A stretch of 16,916 bases of DNA, taken from GCA-2730975 sp937893275. Its GTDB lineage: Bacteria > Verrucomicrobiota > Verrucomicrobiia > Opitutales > Seribacteraceae. The notes below the pieces were generated by a model, which ran no database searches, was not told where the DNA came from, and saw only the letters and a program-made list of their open reading frames with translations. The position numbers and the translations under genes were made by a program. Positions 6,296 to 13,785 of this stretch are shown piece after piece (position 1 is the stretch's first letter; each line of letters opens with the position of its first letter). Location: positions 1-16,916 of the forward strand of contig CAXAHJ010000086.1 of NCBI GenBank assembly GCA_963968595.1, read 5' to 3'.

Positions 6296-8146
6296 ATGAA
6301 AGCATTCTGGTTGGACGTATTGAAACGATTCCTAGCATCGGCGGGAGTGGCCCTATTATTTGGGCTTTTTTCTTTCGCGCTTTTGTTTACCTTCATGTCA
6401 TTGAGCCTTCGGGCGCCTGAGAACGAAGTTCCCAAGGATTCCATTTTGGTGATCGATTTGACCATGAACATTTCGGATCGCCCGGGTGGTTTTGACTTCG
6501 AGGAACTTGCCATGAGGGCCCTTTCCAAGCGTGGTGAGCCTCAAAGCTTCCACTTGCTCGAGTTAATCCGGACCATTCGCAAGGCCTCGGCGGACGAGGA
6601 GATAAGCGGACTCTTTCTCAAAGGTTCTCTACAACCCGTGGGTTATGGTTCCGGATATGCGACTCTTGCCGAGCTCGGGGAGGCGTTGAATGAGTTTCGG
6701 AAGTCGGGCAAGCCGATTGTGGGTTATTCCGTGGATCCTTCCTTGCTTGATTACTATCTGCTGTCTCATGCCGACGAGCTTTTCTTGAATCCTTACGGTT
6801 CGTTTCTTTTCAACGGAATGTCGGCAGAGGTAACTTTTTATGGAAAGGCCTTTGAGGAATACGGCATAGGGGTGCAGGTGGCTAGAACTGGGGAATACAA
6901 GGGTGCAGTCGAGCCTTTCTTGTCCGATCGGTTCAGTGATTCCAATCGCGAACAATTGGAAGAGGTTTTGGGCGATCGTTGGGGTGACTATCTTGGGCTG
7001 GTCGCCCGCAATCGCAAACTAACCGTAGAGCGTTTGGGAGAAATCTCCAGAGAGCAATTTCATCTCACGGCGGAAGATGCGGTGGTTGCGGGCTTGTTCG
7101 ACAAGTCGGCTCACTACGACGAAGTGATTGACCGTTTAGGCGAGATTGGCAGGATTGATGAAGATTCGGGTGAGTTCGCTCAAATCAGTCTGGGCAAATA
7201 CGTCGACAGACCCAATTCCGTGGGTGACCTCCAAGCTCTCGAAGAGGATGAAAGGCCTGCCGTATCCGTGGTTTACGTGGAAGGTGCGATTCTCGATGGT
7301 TGGGGCGATGACGGAGAGTATGTCGGAGGCGATGAAATCGCGAGCAGGTTGCGAGCCATTCGCAAGGATGAAAAGACTAAGGCAGTCGTTCTTCGGATTA
7401 ACAGTCCGGGCGGTAGCGTAACCGGGGCCGAGGCTATTCGGCGTGAGGTCGAGCGTGTGCGGGCGGACGGTATACCCGTTGTTGTTTCCATGGGTTCGGT
7501 GGCGGCTTCGGGTGGGTATTGGATAGCTGCCAAGTCGGAACGTATTTTTGCCAAGCCCGAGACGATCACTGGCTCGATCGGAGTGTTTGGCTTGCTGCCG
7601 AACATTAAGGAACTCGGCAATCGCTTTGGCGTAACTTGGGACGTAGTGAAAACGGAACCGCATGCCGACGCCTTTTCTTTCGTGAGACCGAGAACGGAGG
7701 ACGAGATGGAATACTTCCAGCTTTACGTGGAGGATATATATGATCGTTTTTTGGATCACGTGGCTGCGGGACGCGATATGAACAAAACGGCTGTCCATGA
7801 GATCGCCAAGGGTCGCGTTTGGTCTGGGAAGGACGCTCGGGAAGTCGGTTTGGTCGATGAATTCGGTGGGCTTGGAGATGCCATACTTTACGCCGTTGAA
7901 TTGGCTCGTTTGCCGGATGATTTTCAACTGATCGAGCATCCTCGCGTGGAGACTCCCTTCGAGGTCCTATCGGAAATTTTAGAGACTCCGCTCGGGAGCA
8001 AACTTTCCGCCGCGGCCATCAACAAAGATAATCCTGTGTTTGCCCGTTTCAAGGACATGAAGCGCAATTTGGGCATGTTCGGACGACTTAACGACCCTCG
8101 AAGCGCCTACGCCGTCTTGCCTTGGTTTTGGAATCAAGGGCTTTGA
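6296..8146 (+). CDS. sppA: Signal peptide peptidase SppA, long (67K) type
   Basis: This is an inner-membrane serine protease that degrades signal peptides cleaved from exported proteins. ATG 6296 gives 616 residues, almost the length of E. coli SppA (618); an in-frame TTG at 6275 would add seven residues and cannot be excluded. One N-terminal membrane helix (about 13-40) precedes two tandem ClpP/crotonase-like domains. The catalytic Ser/Lys dyad is visible: Lys202 in RTGEYKGAVEPF and Ser405 in MGSVAASGGYWIA, matching K209 and S409 of the E. coli enzyme. Other family blocks are LRINSPGGSVTGAEAIRREV and TGSIGVFGLLPN. sufT follows 42 bases later without an obvious terminator, so the two are probably co-transcribed. 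All key residues are present and the gene looks intact. Confidence 0.95.
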   Translation: MKAFWLDVLKRFLASAGVALLFGLFSFALLFTFMSLSLRAPENEVPKDSILVIDLTMNISDRPGGFDFEELAMRALSKRGEPQSFHLLELIRTIRKASADEEISGLFLKGSLQPVGYGSGYATLAELGEALNEFRKSGKPIVGYSVDPSLLDYYLLSHADELFLNPYGSFLFNGMSAEVTFYGKAFEEYGIGVQVARTGEYKGAVEPFLSDRFSDSNREQLEEVLGDRWGDYLGLVARNRKLTVERLGEISREQFHLTAEDAVVAGLFDKSAHYDEVIDRLGEIGRIDEDSGEFAQISLGKYVDRPNSVGDLQALEEDERPAVSVVYVEGAILDGWGDDGEYVGGDEIASRLRAIRKDEKTKAVVLRINSPGGSVTGAEAIRREVERVRADGIPVVVSMGSVAASGGYWIAAKSERIFAKPETITGSIGVFGLLPNIKELGNRFGVTWDVVKTEPHADAFSFVRPRTEDEMEYFQLYVEDIYDRFLDHVAAGRDMNKTAVHEIAKGRVWSGKDAREVGLVDEFGGLGDAILYAVELARLPDDFQLIEHPRVETPFEVLSEILETPLGSKLSAAAINKDNPVFARFKDMKRNLGMFGRLNDPRSAYAVLPWFWNQGL

Positions 8147-8188
8147 CGATTATCCCAACTCCTTTTCTCAAGTTTCACCTTATTTATC

Positions 8189-8746
8189 ATGAAGAACGAA
8201 CCCGTTACACTAGTTAGTGATTGTCCCGCCACTCTCATTCCCGCAGGGGACGAGGTCACTTTGTCGAAGGGTGCGGAATACGTCGTGGCACAGGCTCTGG
8301 GAGGTTCCGTGACTTTGCGCGATGCCACCGGCATGTATCGTGTCGGTGTCGATAATCTCGATGCGCTCGGTGAAGAAGTGAAGGCCGCGGTGGAGGCCGA
8401 AAATGAGCCCGTTGCAGCAGATGAAGACAGGACTTTTGACGAGAAGAAAGTCTGGGATGCCTTGCGCTGTTGTTATGATCCTGAGATCCCCGTCAATATC
8501 GTAGACCTTGGTCTGATATACGACTTGAGTATCGAGGATGCGGGCGATGACGCTCGACGCGTTGAGGTCAAGATGACTTTGACTGCACAAGGTTGCGGGA
8601 TGGGACCTGTGATAGCGGATGATGCTCGTACCCGTATCGAAGCTATGCCGGGAGTGGAGAGTGCCCAAGTAGAGATCGTGTGGGAACCCCCATGGAACCC
8701 TCGCATGATTTCCGCCGAGGGTAAAAAAGTTCTTGGTTTGGAATAG
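8189..8746 (+). CDS. sufT: Fe-S cluster assembly protein SufT (DUF59/MIP18 domain)
   Basis: SufT-type proteins assist maturation of iron-sulfur proteins in the cytoplasm. The 185-residue length and architecture fit: an N-terminal SufT-specific part (residues 1-65, with VVAQALGGSVTLRDATGMYRV), an acidic linker, and a DUF59/MIP18 domain (about 82-175) containing YDPEIPVNIVDLGLIYDL, the conserved cysteine C136 in LTAQGCGMGPV, and the closing VWEPPWNP block. It lies 42 bases downstream of sppA and away from any suf operon, as often seen for stand-alone sufT. No Shine-Dalgarno is seen; the start is preceded by ATTTATC, the same bases that precede the next gene. The assignment is strong; its client proteins are not shown by the context. 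Confidence 0.92.
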   Translation: MKNEPVTLVSDCPATLIPAGDEVTLSKGAEYVVAQALGGSVTLRDATGMYRVGVDNLDALGEEVKAAVEAENEPVAADEDRTFDEKKVWDALRCCYDPEIPVNIVDLGLIYDLSIEDAGDDARRVEVKMTLTAQGCGMGPVIADDARTRIEAMPGVESAQVEIVWEPPWNPRMISAEGKKVLGLE

Positions 8747-8764
8747 TAGAAAGGCATCGGCTTG

Positions 8765-8790
8765 CTAGGGGATTTTCCTTAGTCTCTTTT
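8765..8790 (+). terminator. Candidate intrinsic terminator after sufT
   Basis: CTAGGG (8765-8770) pairs with CCTTAG (8777-8782) through six pairs, one a G-U, around a GATTTT loop, followed by TCTCTTTT (8783-8790). It is 18 bases after the sufT stop. The stem is short and the U-tract interrupted, so it is only a moderate candidate. Confidence 0.4.
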
Positions 8791-8797
8791 GCATCGA

Positions 8798-8826
8798 TTC
8801 ATGCACCAGCTTTCCAAACCTACAAT
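8798..8826 (+). promoter_or_regulatory. Weak sigma70-like promoter for the PQQ-propeller gene
   Basis: TACAAT (8821-8826) is a five-of-six match to the -10 consensus, with a poor -35 (TTCATG, 8798-8803) at 17-base spacing. A start of transcription near 8833 would leave a leader of only about eight bases. A TGCAT/ATGCA inverted repeat (8790-8805) overlaps the -35. Confidence 0.25.
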
Positions 8827-8840
8827 TTTCAAGATTTATC

Positions 8841-10070
8841 ATGCCAAAGATTAGTTTGCTCCACTTCCTTTTTGTGTTGTTTTCCCTCCACTCGGTATTC
8901 GCCGGGGACTGGTCTCAGTTTCGTGGCCCTACTGGACAAGGTCACGCCGATGTCAAAAAGCTACCTCTTCGCTGGAGCGCTACCGACAAGGTTATATGGA
9001 AAAAAGAATTGCCCGGTACGGCATGGTCTTCTCCTGTTCTCGGGGGCGGCAAGCTATTTCTTACCAACGCCGTACCCGATGGGGAAGGGGTCTCTCTTCG
9101 AGCGCTTCGAGTCGATGCGCTTACGGGCAATCTGGATTGGGATGTGGAACTCTTTCGCATGGAGTCCGCCCAACGTATCCACCGCAAGAACAGTCATGCC
9201 AGTCCTACGCCTTTTCTGGAAGATGATCGTCTCTACGTTCACTTTGGCAACCAAGGTACCGCGTGCTTGTCCCTAGCCGGTCAGACGATTTGGAAAAAAC
9301 GCTTCGAATATCCTCCCGTACACGGGAGTGGTTGTTCCCCGGTCGTTGAGGGCGACCTGCTTCTGTTCAGCGCCGACGGCGCCCGTGATCCCGCCCTTTA
9401 CGCCTTGGACAAGCACACCGGAAAGATTCGCTGGCGAACCCCTCGTGATGCTTCGTCAAAAAAGAAGTTTTCCTTTTGTACCCCGATCGTCATCGACGTG
9501 GAAGGTCGTCGACAAATCATCAGTCCCGCCAGTGATTACGTTTTCGCTTACGATCTCTCGGGCAAGCAAATTTGGAAATCCCATTACCCCGGTGGTTACT
9601 CCGTTGTACCTCGCCCGCTTTATGCCAATGGGATTGTTTACGTAAGCAGTGGTTACGATCGACCGGTGGTTTATGCCGTTCGACCCACGGGTTCGGGTGA
9701 CGTTACGGAAACTCACGTTGTGTGGAAGACGGATAAGAATGCACCCCGCAACTCTTCTCCTTTAGTCGTCGGGGATTTGTTTTTCATGGCTGCCGACACG
9801 GGCGTGGTATCGTGTTTGGATGCAAAGTCGGGAGAGCTTCATTGGCGAGAACGTGTGGCTCGTGAAACATCCACTTCACTTCTACATGCAGCCGGTCGCA
9901 TCTATTTGATCGACGAACAAGGGAAAACCTATGTTTTCGCGGCCGCCCCGACCTACAAGCTTCTCGCGGAAAACGACTTGGCTGATCGTGCACTTGCCTC
10001 CTTTGCCGCGGCCGACGGCACCCTTTACGTCCGCACGGCCTCGGCATTGTGGCGGATTGGCGAAGAGTAG
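8841..10070 (+). CDS. Secreted PQQ-like (BamB-type) beta-propeller protein (409 aa)
   Basis: A signal peptide ends at VFA (21/22), followed at once by GDWSQFRGPTGQG, the entry motif of a large Planctomycetota/Verrucomicrobiota group of secreted PQQ-repeat proteins. I can follow about eight blades, each with a strand such as SSPVLGGGKLFL or SSPLVVGDLFFMA and a closing block like ALDKHTGKIRWRT, VSCLDAKSGELHWRE or ALRVDALTGNLDWDV. The length is typical. No dehydrogenase active-site or haem motif is present, so the propeller is probably a binding or scaffold protein in the periplasm; the true ligand is unknown. It is convergent with the sulfatase operon, a common neighbourhood for such proteins, but co-function is not shown. 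No Shine-Dalgarno is visible before ATG 8841. Confidence 0.88.
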   Translation: MPKISLLHFLFVLFSLHSVFAGDWSQFRGPTGQGHADVKKLPLRWSATDKVIWKKELPGTAWSSPVLGGGKLFLTNAVPDGEGVSLRALRVDALTGNLDWDVELFRMESAQRIHRKNSHASPTPFLEDDRLYVHFGNQGTACLSLAGQTIWKKRFEYPPVHGSGCSPVVEGDLLLFSADGARDPALYALDKHTGKIRWRTPRDASSKKKFSFCTPIVIDVEGRRQIISPASDYVFAYDLSGKQIWKSHYPGGYSVVPRPLYANGIVYVSSGYDRPVVYAVRPTGSGDVTETHVVWKTDKNAPRNSSPLVVGDLFFMAADTGVVSCLDAKSGELHWRERVARETSTSLLHAAGRIYLIDEQGKTYVFAAAPTYKLLAENDLADRALASFAAADGTLYVRTASALWRIGEE

Positions 10071-10102
10071 GACGAGTCCATCTTGATTTTATTTATGTCT
10101 CA

Positions 10103-10231
10103 ACCCTCATCCTGAAACTCGGTAAGCACACCTTGCAAATGGTCTTGGCCGATTTTGCTCATATTCCTCATGATCCGCCAGTCGTGTCCGAGAAGGTGAC
10201 GATTACGGTAGAGGGGCCTAACAAGAAATAA
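10103..10231 (+). pseudogene. C-terminal remnant of a DUF4399-family gene
   Basis: From about codon 10103 the frame reads LGKHTLQMVLADFAH then IPHDPPVVSEKVTITVEG before TAA (10229-10231). This closely matches the C-terminal end of DUF4399 proteins as I know them (GKHTLQLVLGD..H.PHDPPVVSEKITITV). The rest of the domain, including the HHHLLID and HFGGGQTE blocks, is absent: upstream the frame runs into the end of the PQQ-propeller gene, and no start codon lies between that gene's stop and the conserved part. I conclude that only a truncated 3' end survives, left by a deletion or rearrangement. A GTG at 10049 inside the neighbouring gene could in principle start a 60-residue peptide, but its first 18 residues look unrelated. 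Confidence 0.7.
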
Positions 10232-10252
10232 TATTCCGGGAATTCACCCAGA

Positions 10253-10281
10253 AAACCTCCGACTCTTGGAGCCAGCGGTTT
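10253..10281. terminator. Possible hairpin at the convergent end of the sulfatase operon
   Basis: AAACCTCC (10253-10260) can pair with GGAG (10268-10271) and, after a six-base bulge, GTTT (10278-10281). It lies directly behind the stop of the last sulfatase gene and behind the DUF4399 remnant. On the minus strand the arm ends in GGTTTTC. Stability is uncertain. Confidence 0.3.
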
Positions 10282-10282
10282 A

Positions 10283-11755
10283 TTATTTCTTCTTCGGCCT
10301 AGGCTTTTTCCCCTGAGCTTGGGGATCATAGTTCGGATTGGGCACGGGCATCTTGGCCTTCATCTCGGTTTGCCAAGCGAGCAACTTGTCCTGCAATTCC
10401 TTGGTCTTTTCTGGATTGGCTTTAGATAAGTCTTTTTTCTCCGAAGGATCCTTTGCCAAGTTATAGAGCTCGACCGTGTCGTAATGGTAGAAAGCAATCA
10501 GCTTCCAGTCACCGTCACGGATCGAGGCGCCGGGCTTCCAAGTGGAACCATGATAATGCGGGTAGTGCCAATAAAGCGTCCTTGGTTTTCCCGTGTCACC
10601 CTTGAGTTCCGGGACGATACTGCGCCCATCGATGTGCAACTTGGGACGCGGTGGAAGACTCGCCAATTCCAGCATGGTGGGAAAGAAATCCATGCTCACA
10701 ACGGGTTCGTCCGAGACGCTTCCGGGTTTGGTTAACCCCGGTGCTCGTATGATTGTCGGTTCGCGCACGCCGCCCTCGTAGAGCCAACCCTTGCCCGCCC
10801 GAAGCGGCGAATTGCAACCGGGACCTGGACCTCGAAGTGTGCTTAAGCCTCCGTTGTCACTGAAGAAGATAACTGCGGTATCGTCCGCGATCTTGAGTTC
10901 GTCGAGCTTGTCGAGCAACGCTCCTACGCTGTCGTCCACTGCAGCGACCATGGACGCGAGAGCGGGATTGTCCTGGCGTAGACGGGTCTTGCCTTCGTGC
11001 TCGGGTCGCGTGGGGCTGTTGCCTTCGAACGTCTTTTTCGCCTTTTCCGAATAATGAGCGATCCGTTTCTTGTAAGCCTGAATAGGGGTGTGGATGTTGT
11101 AATAGGAAAGATAGAGCAGAAAGGGTTTTTCTTTTTTGCGGTCTTCCATGAACTTAACCGACTCTTCAGTCAGGCGTTCTGTCAGGTACTCACCGGGTTT
11201 CTTCGACTTTAACGCCGGGTTGGTCCATGGCGCGTAATAGCCGCCGGGAGGAGAGCCCTTGTGGTGCCCTCCGATATTGACGTCGAACCCTTGGTCGTTT
11301 GGCCAATGCCCCTCGTTGCCGAGGTGCCATTTTCCTGCGAAGAAAGTCTGGTAGCCGTGACTCTTCAGTTCCTCGGCAATGGTTACTTCCTCGTGTGCCA
11401 AATTGCCGCGATCCGCAGGGTGAAGTAACTTGTTCCGATTGTTGTTCGATTGCCCGGGTATCCAGTCGGTGATGTCGACTCGTACGGGATGTCGTCCGGT
11501 CATGATACTGGCCCGGGTGGGCGAGCAAACCGGACAGGCTGCGTATCCATTGGTGAATCTCATCCCCGTGGCCGCCAGCTTGTCGATGTTTGGCGTTTCG
11601 TGAAAAGTGCTCCCATTGGCCCCGATATCAGCCCAACCCATGTCGTCGACGAGGAAGAATACGAAGTTGACGGGTTTTTTCTTGGCGGCAAAGGCAAGGT
11701 AGCCCGCAACAAAGAAAGTGAAAAGGAGGGAAAGGAATCTAGTAGTGGAATTCAT
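10283..11755 (-). CDS. Secreted S1-family sulfatase 1 (490 aa)
   Basis: This is a type I formylglycine sulfatase that hydrolyses sulfate esters outside the cytoplasm. ATG 11755 starts a signal peptide (residues 7-24, cut near AFAA); a TTG at 11779 adds eight residues and is less likely. Active-site residues are all visible: metal-binding D37 and D38 in FLVDDMGWAD, formylglycine precursor C77 in the canonical C-S-P-T-R, K142 and H144 in FFAGKWHLG, H222 in YNIHTP, D300 and N301 in FSDNGG, and K322 in RAGKGWLYEGG. HHKGSPPGGYYAPW (164-177) is typical of one large polysaccharide-sulfatase subgroup, different from the next two genes. It is the last gene of a three-sulfatase operon, 28 bases after sulfatase 2. 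The chain ends in a basic tail, KKPRPKKK. The substrate cannot be assigned. Confidence 0.95.
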   Translation of the reverse strand: MNSTTRFLSLLFTFFVAGYLAFAAKKKPVNFVFFLVDDMGWADIGANGSTFHETPNIDKLAATGMRFTNGYAACPVCSPTRASIMTGRHPVRVDITDWIPGQSNNNRNKLLHPADRGNLAHEEVTIAEELKSHGYQTFFAGKWHLGNEGHWPNDQGFDVNIGGHHKGSPPGGYYAPWTNPALKSKKPGEYLTERLTEESVKFMEDRKKEKPFLLYLSYYNIHTPIQAYKKRIAHYSEKAKKTFEGNSPTRPEHEGKTRLRQDNPALASMVAAVDDSVGALLDKLDELKIADDTAVIFFSDNGGLSTLRGPGPGCNSPLRAGKGWLYEGGVREPTIIRAPGLTKPGSVSDEPVVSMDFFPTMLELASLPPRPKLHIDGRSIVPELKGDTGKPRTLYWHYPHYHGSTWKPGASIRDGDWKLIAFYHYDTVELYNLAKDPSEKKDLSKANPEKTKELQDKLLAWQTEMKAKMPVPNPNYDPQAQGKKPRPKKK

Positions 11756-11783
11756 GATTGTGGCTCTCTGTGATTTCAAGATT

Positions 11784-13781
11784 TCAGTTCTTGCCTAGAT
11801 GTTCTCCCTGAGCAGAGAAATCGTCGAGGAGAATATGGCCCCATCCCTTGGTCGCTCGATCGATGATCCGTAAGAATAAAATCTTATCCTTGTGTTTGGG
11901 TAAGTGAACCACTCGCCGCACCATGCGAGGTCCATTGGTTCCGCCCGAGCGAGCGATCTCTTTACCTCCCTCGTCGCAGATCGATAGATGAACATCGTCC
12001 CGAAAACCACCTCCTATTAGGAAAGCGATCCGGGCGCCGGTCAAACGGAAGCGGGGTGACTCGATTACGCCGACCTGCGCGTCGGAAACTCCGGAATCAT
12101 CCTTGAGGGCGATCGTCGAAAGATGGAACTTTCCTTGGCGTCCAAAGGGGGCCTTTTGCCAGCGAGGTAGCGAAGATGCTGAGCTCACGGGTTGCCCGAA
12201 AGCGCCTTCGATCATCCGCCAACCCTGCAGGTCACCTGACTCGAAATCAAAGCGAAGGTTGCCCAATGGAGCGAAGGGCTTGTTTTTTAAAGGAGGCGTA
12301 ACGGGTGCAGATCGCCCGAAGACACTGCGAGGTCGCTTGGGACCCGAGTCGAAGAATCGGGCACCCATCCCTATGCGGTCGTAGTCCCCGATGTCCTCGC
12401 GGGCGTTCCCGATCAATTTCACGAGGCGGCCAACGACGTCAGGATGCTCTTTAGCCAAGTTTTTGGTCTCACCGATGTCGGTTTGCAGGTCGAATAACTG
12501 GACCTTCTCCACGGCATCGGTCATGCGGGCGGACCAGAGGGTCCATTTGGGCTTGGCAGGTCGTGGCAAGACGAGTTTCCACTTGCCCGAACGAACGGCT
12601 TGCAGGTGAACGTAGGAATAATGGTAGATCGCCTCGTGCGGACTTTTGGCATCGGTATCTCCCCTAAACAAGTGCATAATGTTACGACCATCGATACGGC
12701 GGTCATCTGGGATCTTGCCGCCGCCGAGCTTTGCGAAGGTGGGAAGCAAATCCATGATGGTGGCGGGTTCCGAACATTCCTTCCCTGCCGGCACCACGCC
12801 GGGCCAACGCACGACGGTGGGTACACGCACTCCGCCTTCCCAAGTCATCATCTTGGCTCCTCGCAAGGGCCCGGAGGTTCCATAATGCGCATCGTTTCCA
12901 CCCTTCCCTTTAAGCTGTTCCTCGATCCATGGACCGTTGTCCGAGGTGAAGACCATCAAGGTATTGTCGTCGACCTTGGCTTCCTTCAAGGCCTTTATGA
13001 CTTCCCCCGCAGACCAATCGAGTTCCTCGATGACGTCCCCATAGAGACCACCTCCCGAACGACCGCGAAAAGGATCGGTGGCGCCGATGACCACATGAGC
13101 CATGGTGTGGGCTAGGTAGAGCATGAAAGGTTTGTCGCCCTTGGCGCTGTCTTGAATGAACTTCACCGCCTCTTCGGTATAGAGTTTAGTCACTTGATCC
13201 ATTTCAGATTGGTCGATGCTTTGGTCGAGCACCTTGTTCTGACGCATTAACTGCATGCGGAACCTGCTGCCCTCGATGGTCCGCGTGAAACCATTGTGAA
13301 GAGGCGCTCCATAGAAATAGTCGAATCCTTGGGCATTAGGCATCAGCTCGGGTGGATATTCTTTTCGAGTACTTCCTGCCAAATGCCATTTGCCGACCAT
13401 TCCCGTGCGATAGCCGGCTTCACGCATTACCTCCGCGATAGTTATTTCCTTGGGGTGGAGGATCGGGTGCCCGTTCTTGCGGTTGCCCACCTCGGCCACC
13501 CGCATGGCATACGACCCTGTGAGGAGGGAAGCTCGCGTCACGCCACAGACCGGGTGAACGTAAAAGTCGGTCATGCGCATCCCCTCGGCTGCCATCTTGT
13601 CAAGGTGAGGCGTCGCCGCCCTCTTGCCACCGAAGCATCCAATGTCTCCGTAACCAACGTCGTCCAACATGAATATGATCATGTTAGGATGTTTTCCTGT
13701 GGATTTCTTGGCCGCGAGGCCGAAGCAACTTATGGCAAAGCAGACACAAAGGAAGAAGATGGTTTTTGTCGGATGATTCAT
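11784..13781 (-). CDS. Secreted sulfatase 2 with variant CGVTR motif and C-terminal beta-sandwich (665 aa)
   Basis: The N-terminus is a signal peptide; AISC at 16-19 is a poor lipobox, so a lipoprotein is possible but not favoured. The sulfatase domain (about 33-490) has D40 and D41 (FMLDDVGYGD), K131 and H133 (GKWHLA), H229 in HTMAH, D281 and N282 (TSDNGPW) and K310. The formylglycine core, however, reads C79-G-V-T-R83: the usual Pro (or Ala) at the third position is Val, encoded GTG, two base changes from Pro CCG. From residue 507 to the end (159 residues) lies a separate domain with FDFESGDLQGW, IAFLIGGG and the ending GWGHILLDD, which I recognise as the beta-sandwich found at termini of secreted GH32 levanases and other planctomycetal enzymes, probably glycan-binding. 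ATG 13781 is four bases after the stop of sulfatase 3, so the genes are co-transcribed; the two are paralogues. Confidence 0.93.
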   Translation of the reverse strand: MNHPTKTIFFLCVCFAISCFGLAAKKSTGKHPNMIIFMLDDVGYGDIGCFGGKRAATPHLDKMAAEGMRMTDFYVHPVCGVTRASLLTGSYAMRVAEVGNRKNGHPILHPKEITIAEVMREAGYRTGMVGKWHLAGSTRKEYPPELMPNAQGFDYFYGAPLHNGFTRTIEGSRFRMQLMRQNKVLDQSIDQSEMDQVTKLYTEEAVKFIQDSAKGDKPFMLYLAHTMAHVVIGATDPFRGRSGGGLYGDVIEELDWSAGEVIKALKEAKVDDNTLMVFTSDNGPWIEEQLKGKGGNDAHYGTSGPLRGAKMMTWEGGVRVPTVVRWPGVVPAGKECSEPATIMDLLPTFAKLGGGKIPDDRRIDGRNIMHLFRGDTDAKSPHEAIYHYSYVHLQAVRSGKWKLVLPRPAKPKWTLWSARMTDAVEKVQLFDLQTDIGETKNLAKEHPDVVGRLVKLIGNAREDIGDYDRIGMGARFFDSGPKRPRSVFGRSAPVTPPLKNKPFAPLGNLRFDFESGDLQGWRMIEGAFGQPVSSASSLPRWQKAPFGRQGKFHLSTIALKDDSGVSDAQVGVIESPRFRLTGARIAFLIGGGFRDDVHLSICDEGGKEIARSGGTNGPRMVRRVVHLPKHKDKILFLRIIDRATKGWGHILLDDFSAQGEHLGKN

Positions 13782-13785
13782 TGGA

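Noticed and set aside
7136..7939. Minus-strand open frame (267 codons) opposite sppA
   Set aside because: It overlaps the conserved second SppA domain including the catalytic Ser and has no family-like motif.
8841..10070. PQQ-dependent dehydrogenase
   Set aside because: The blades are PQQ-like, but the chain is short and lacks recognisable catalytic residues and a haem site; BamB-type propeller is the safer call.
10049..10231. A complete 60-residue gene covering the DUF4399-like peptide
   Set aside because: It would start at a GTG inside the PQQ gene and only the last ~40 residues look like DUF4399, so a truncated remnant is the better reading.
12600..13115. Plus-strand open frame opposite sulfatase 2
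   Set aside because: Antisense shadow of the sulfatase domain; no start signal or homology visible.
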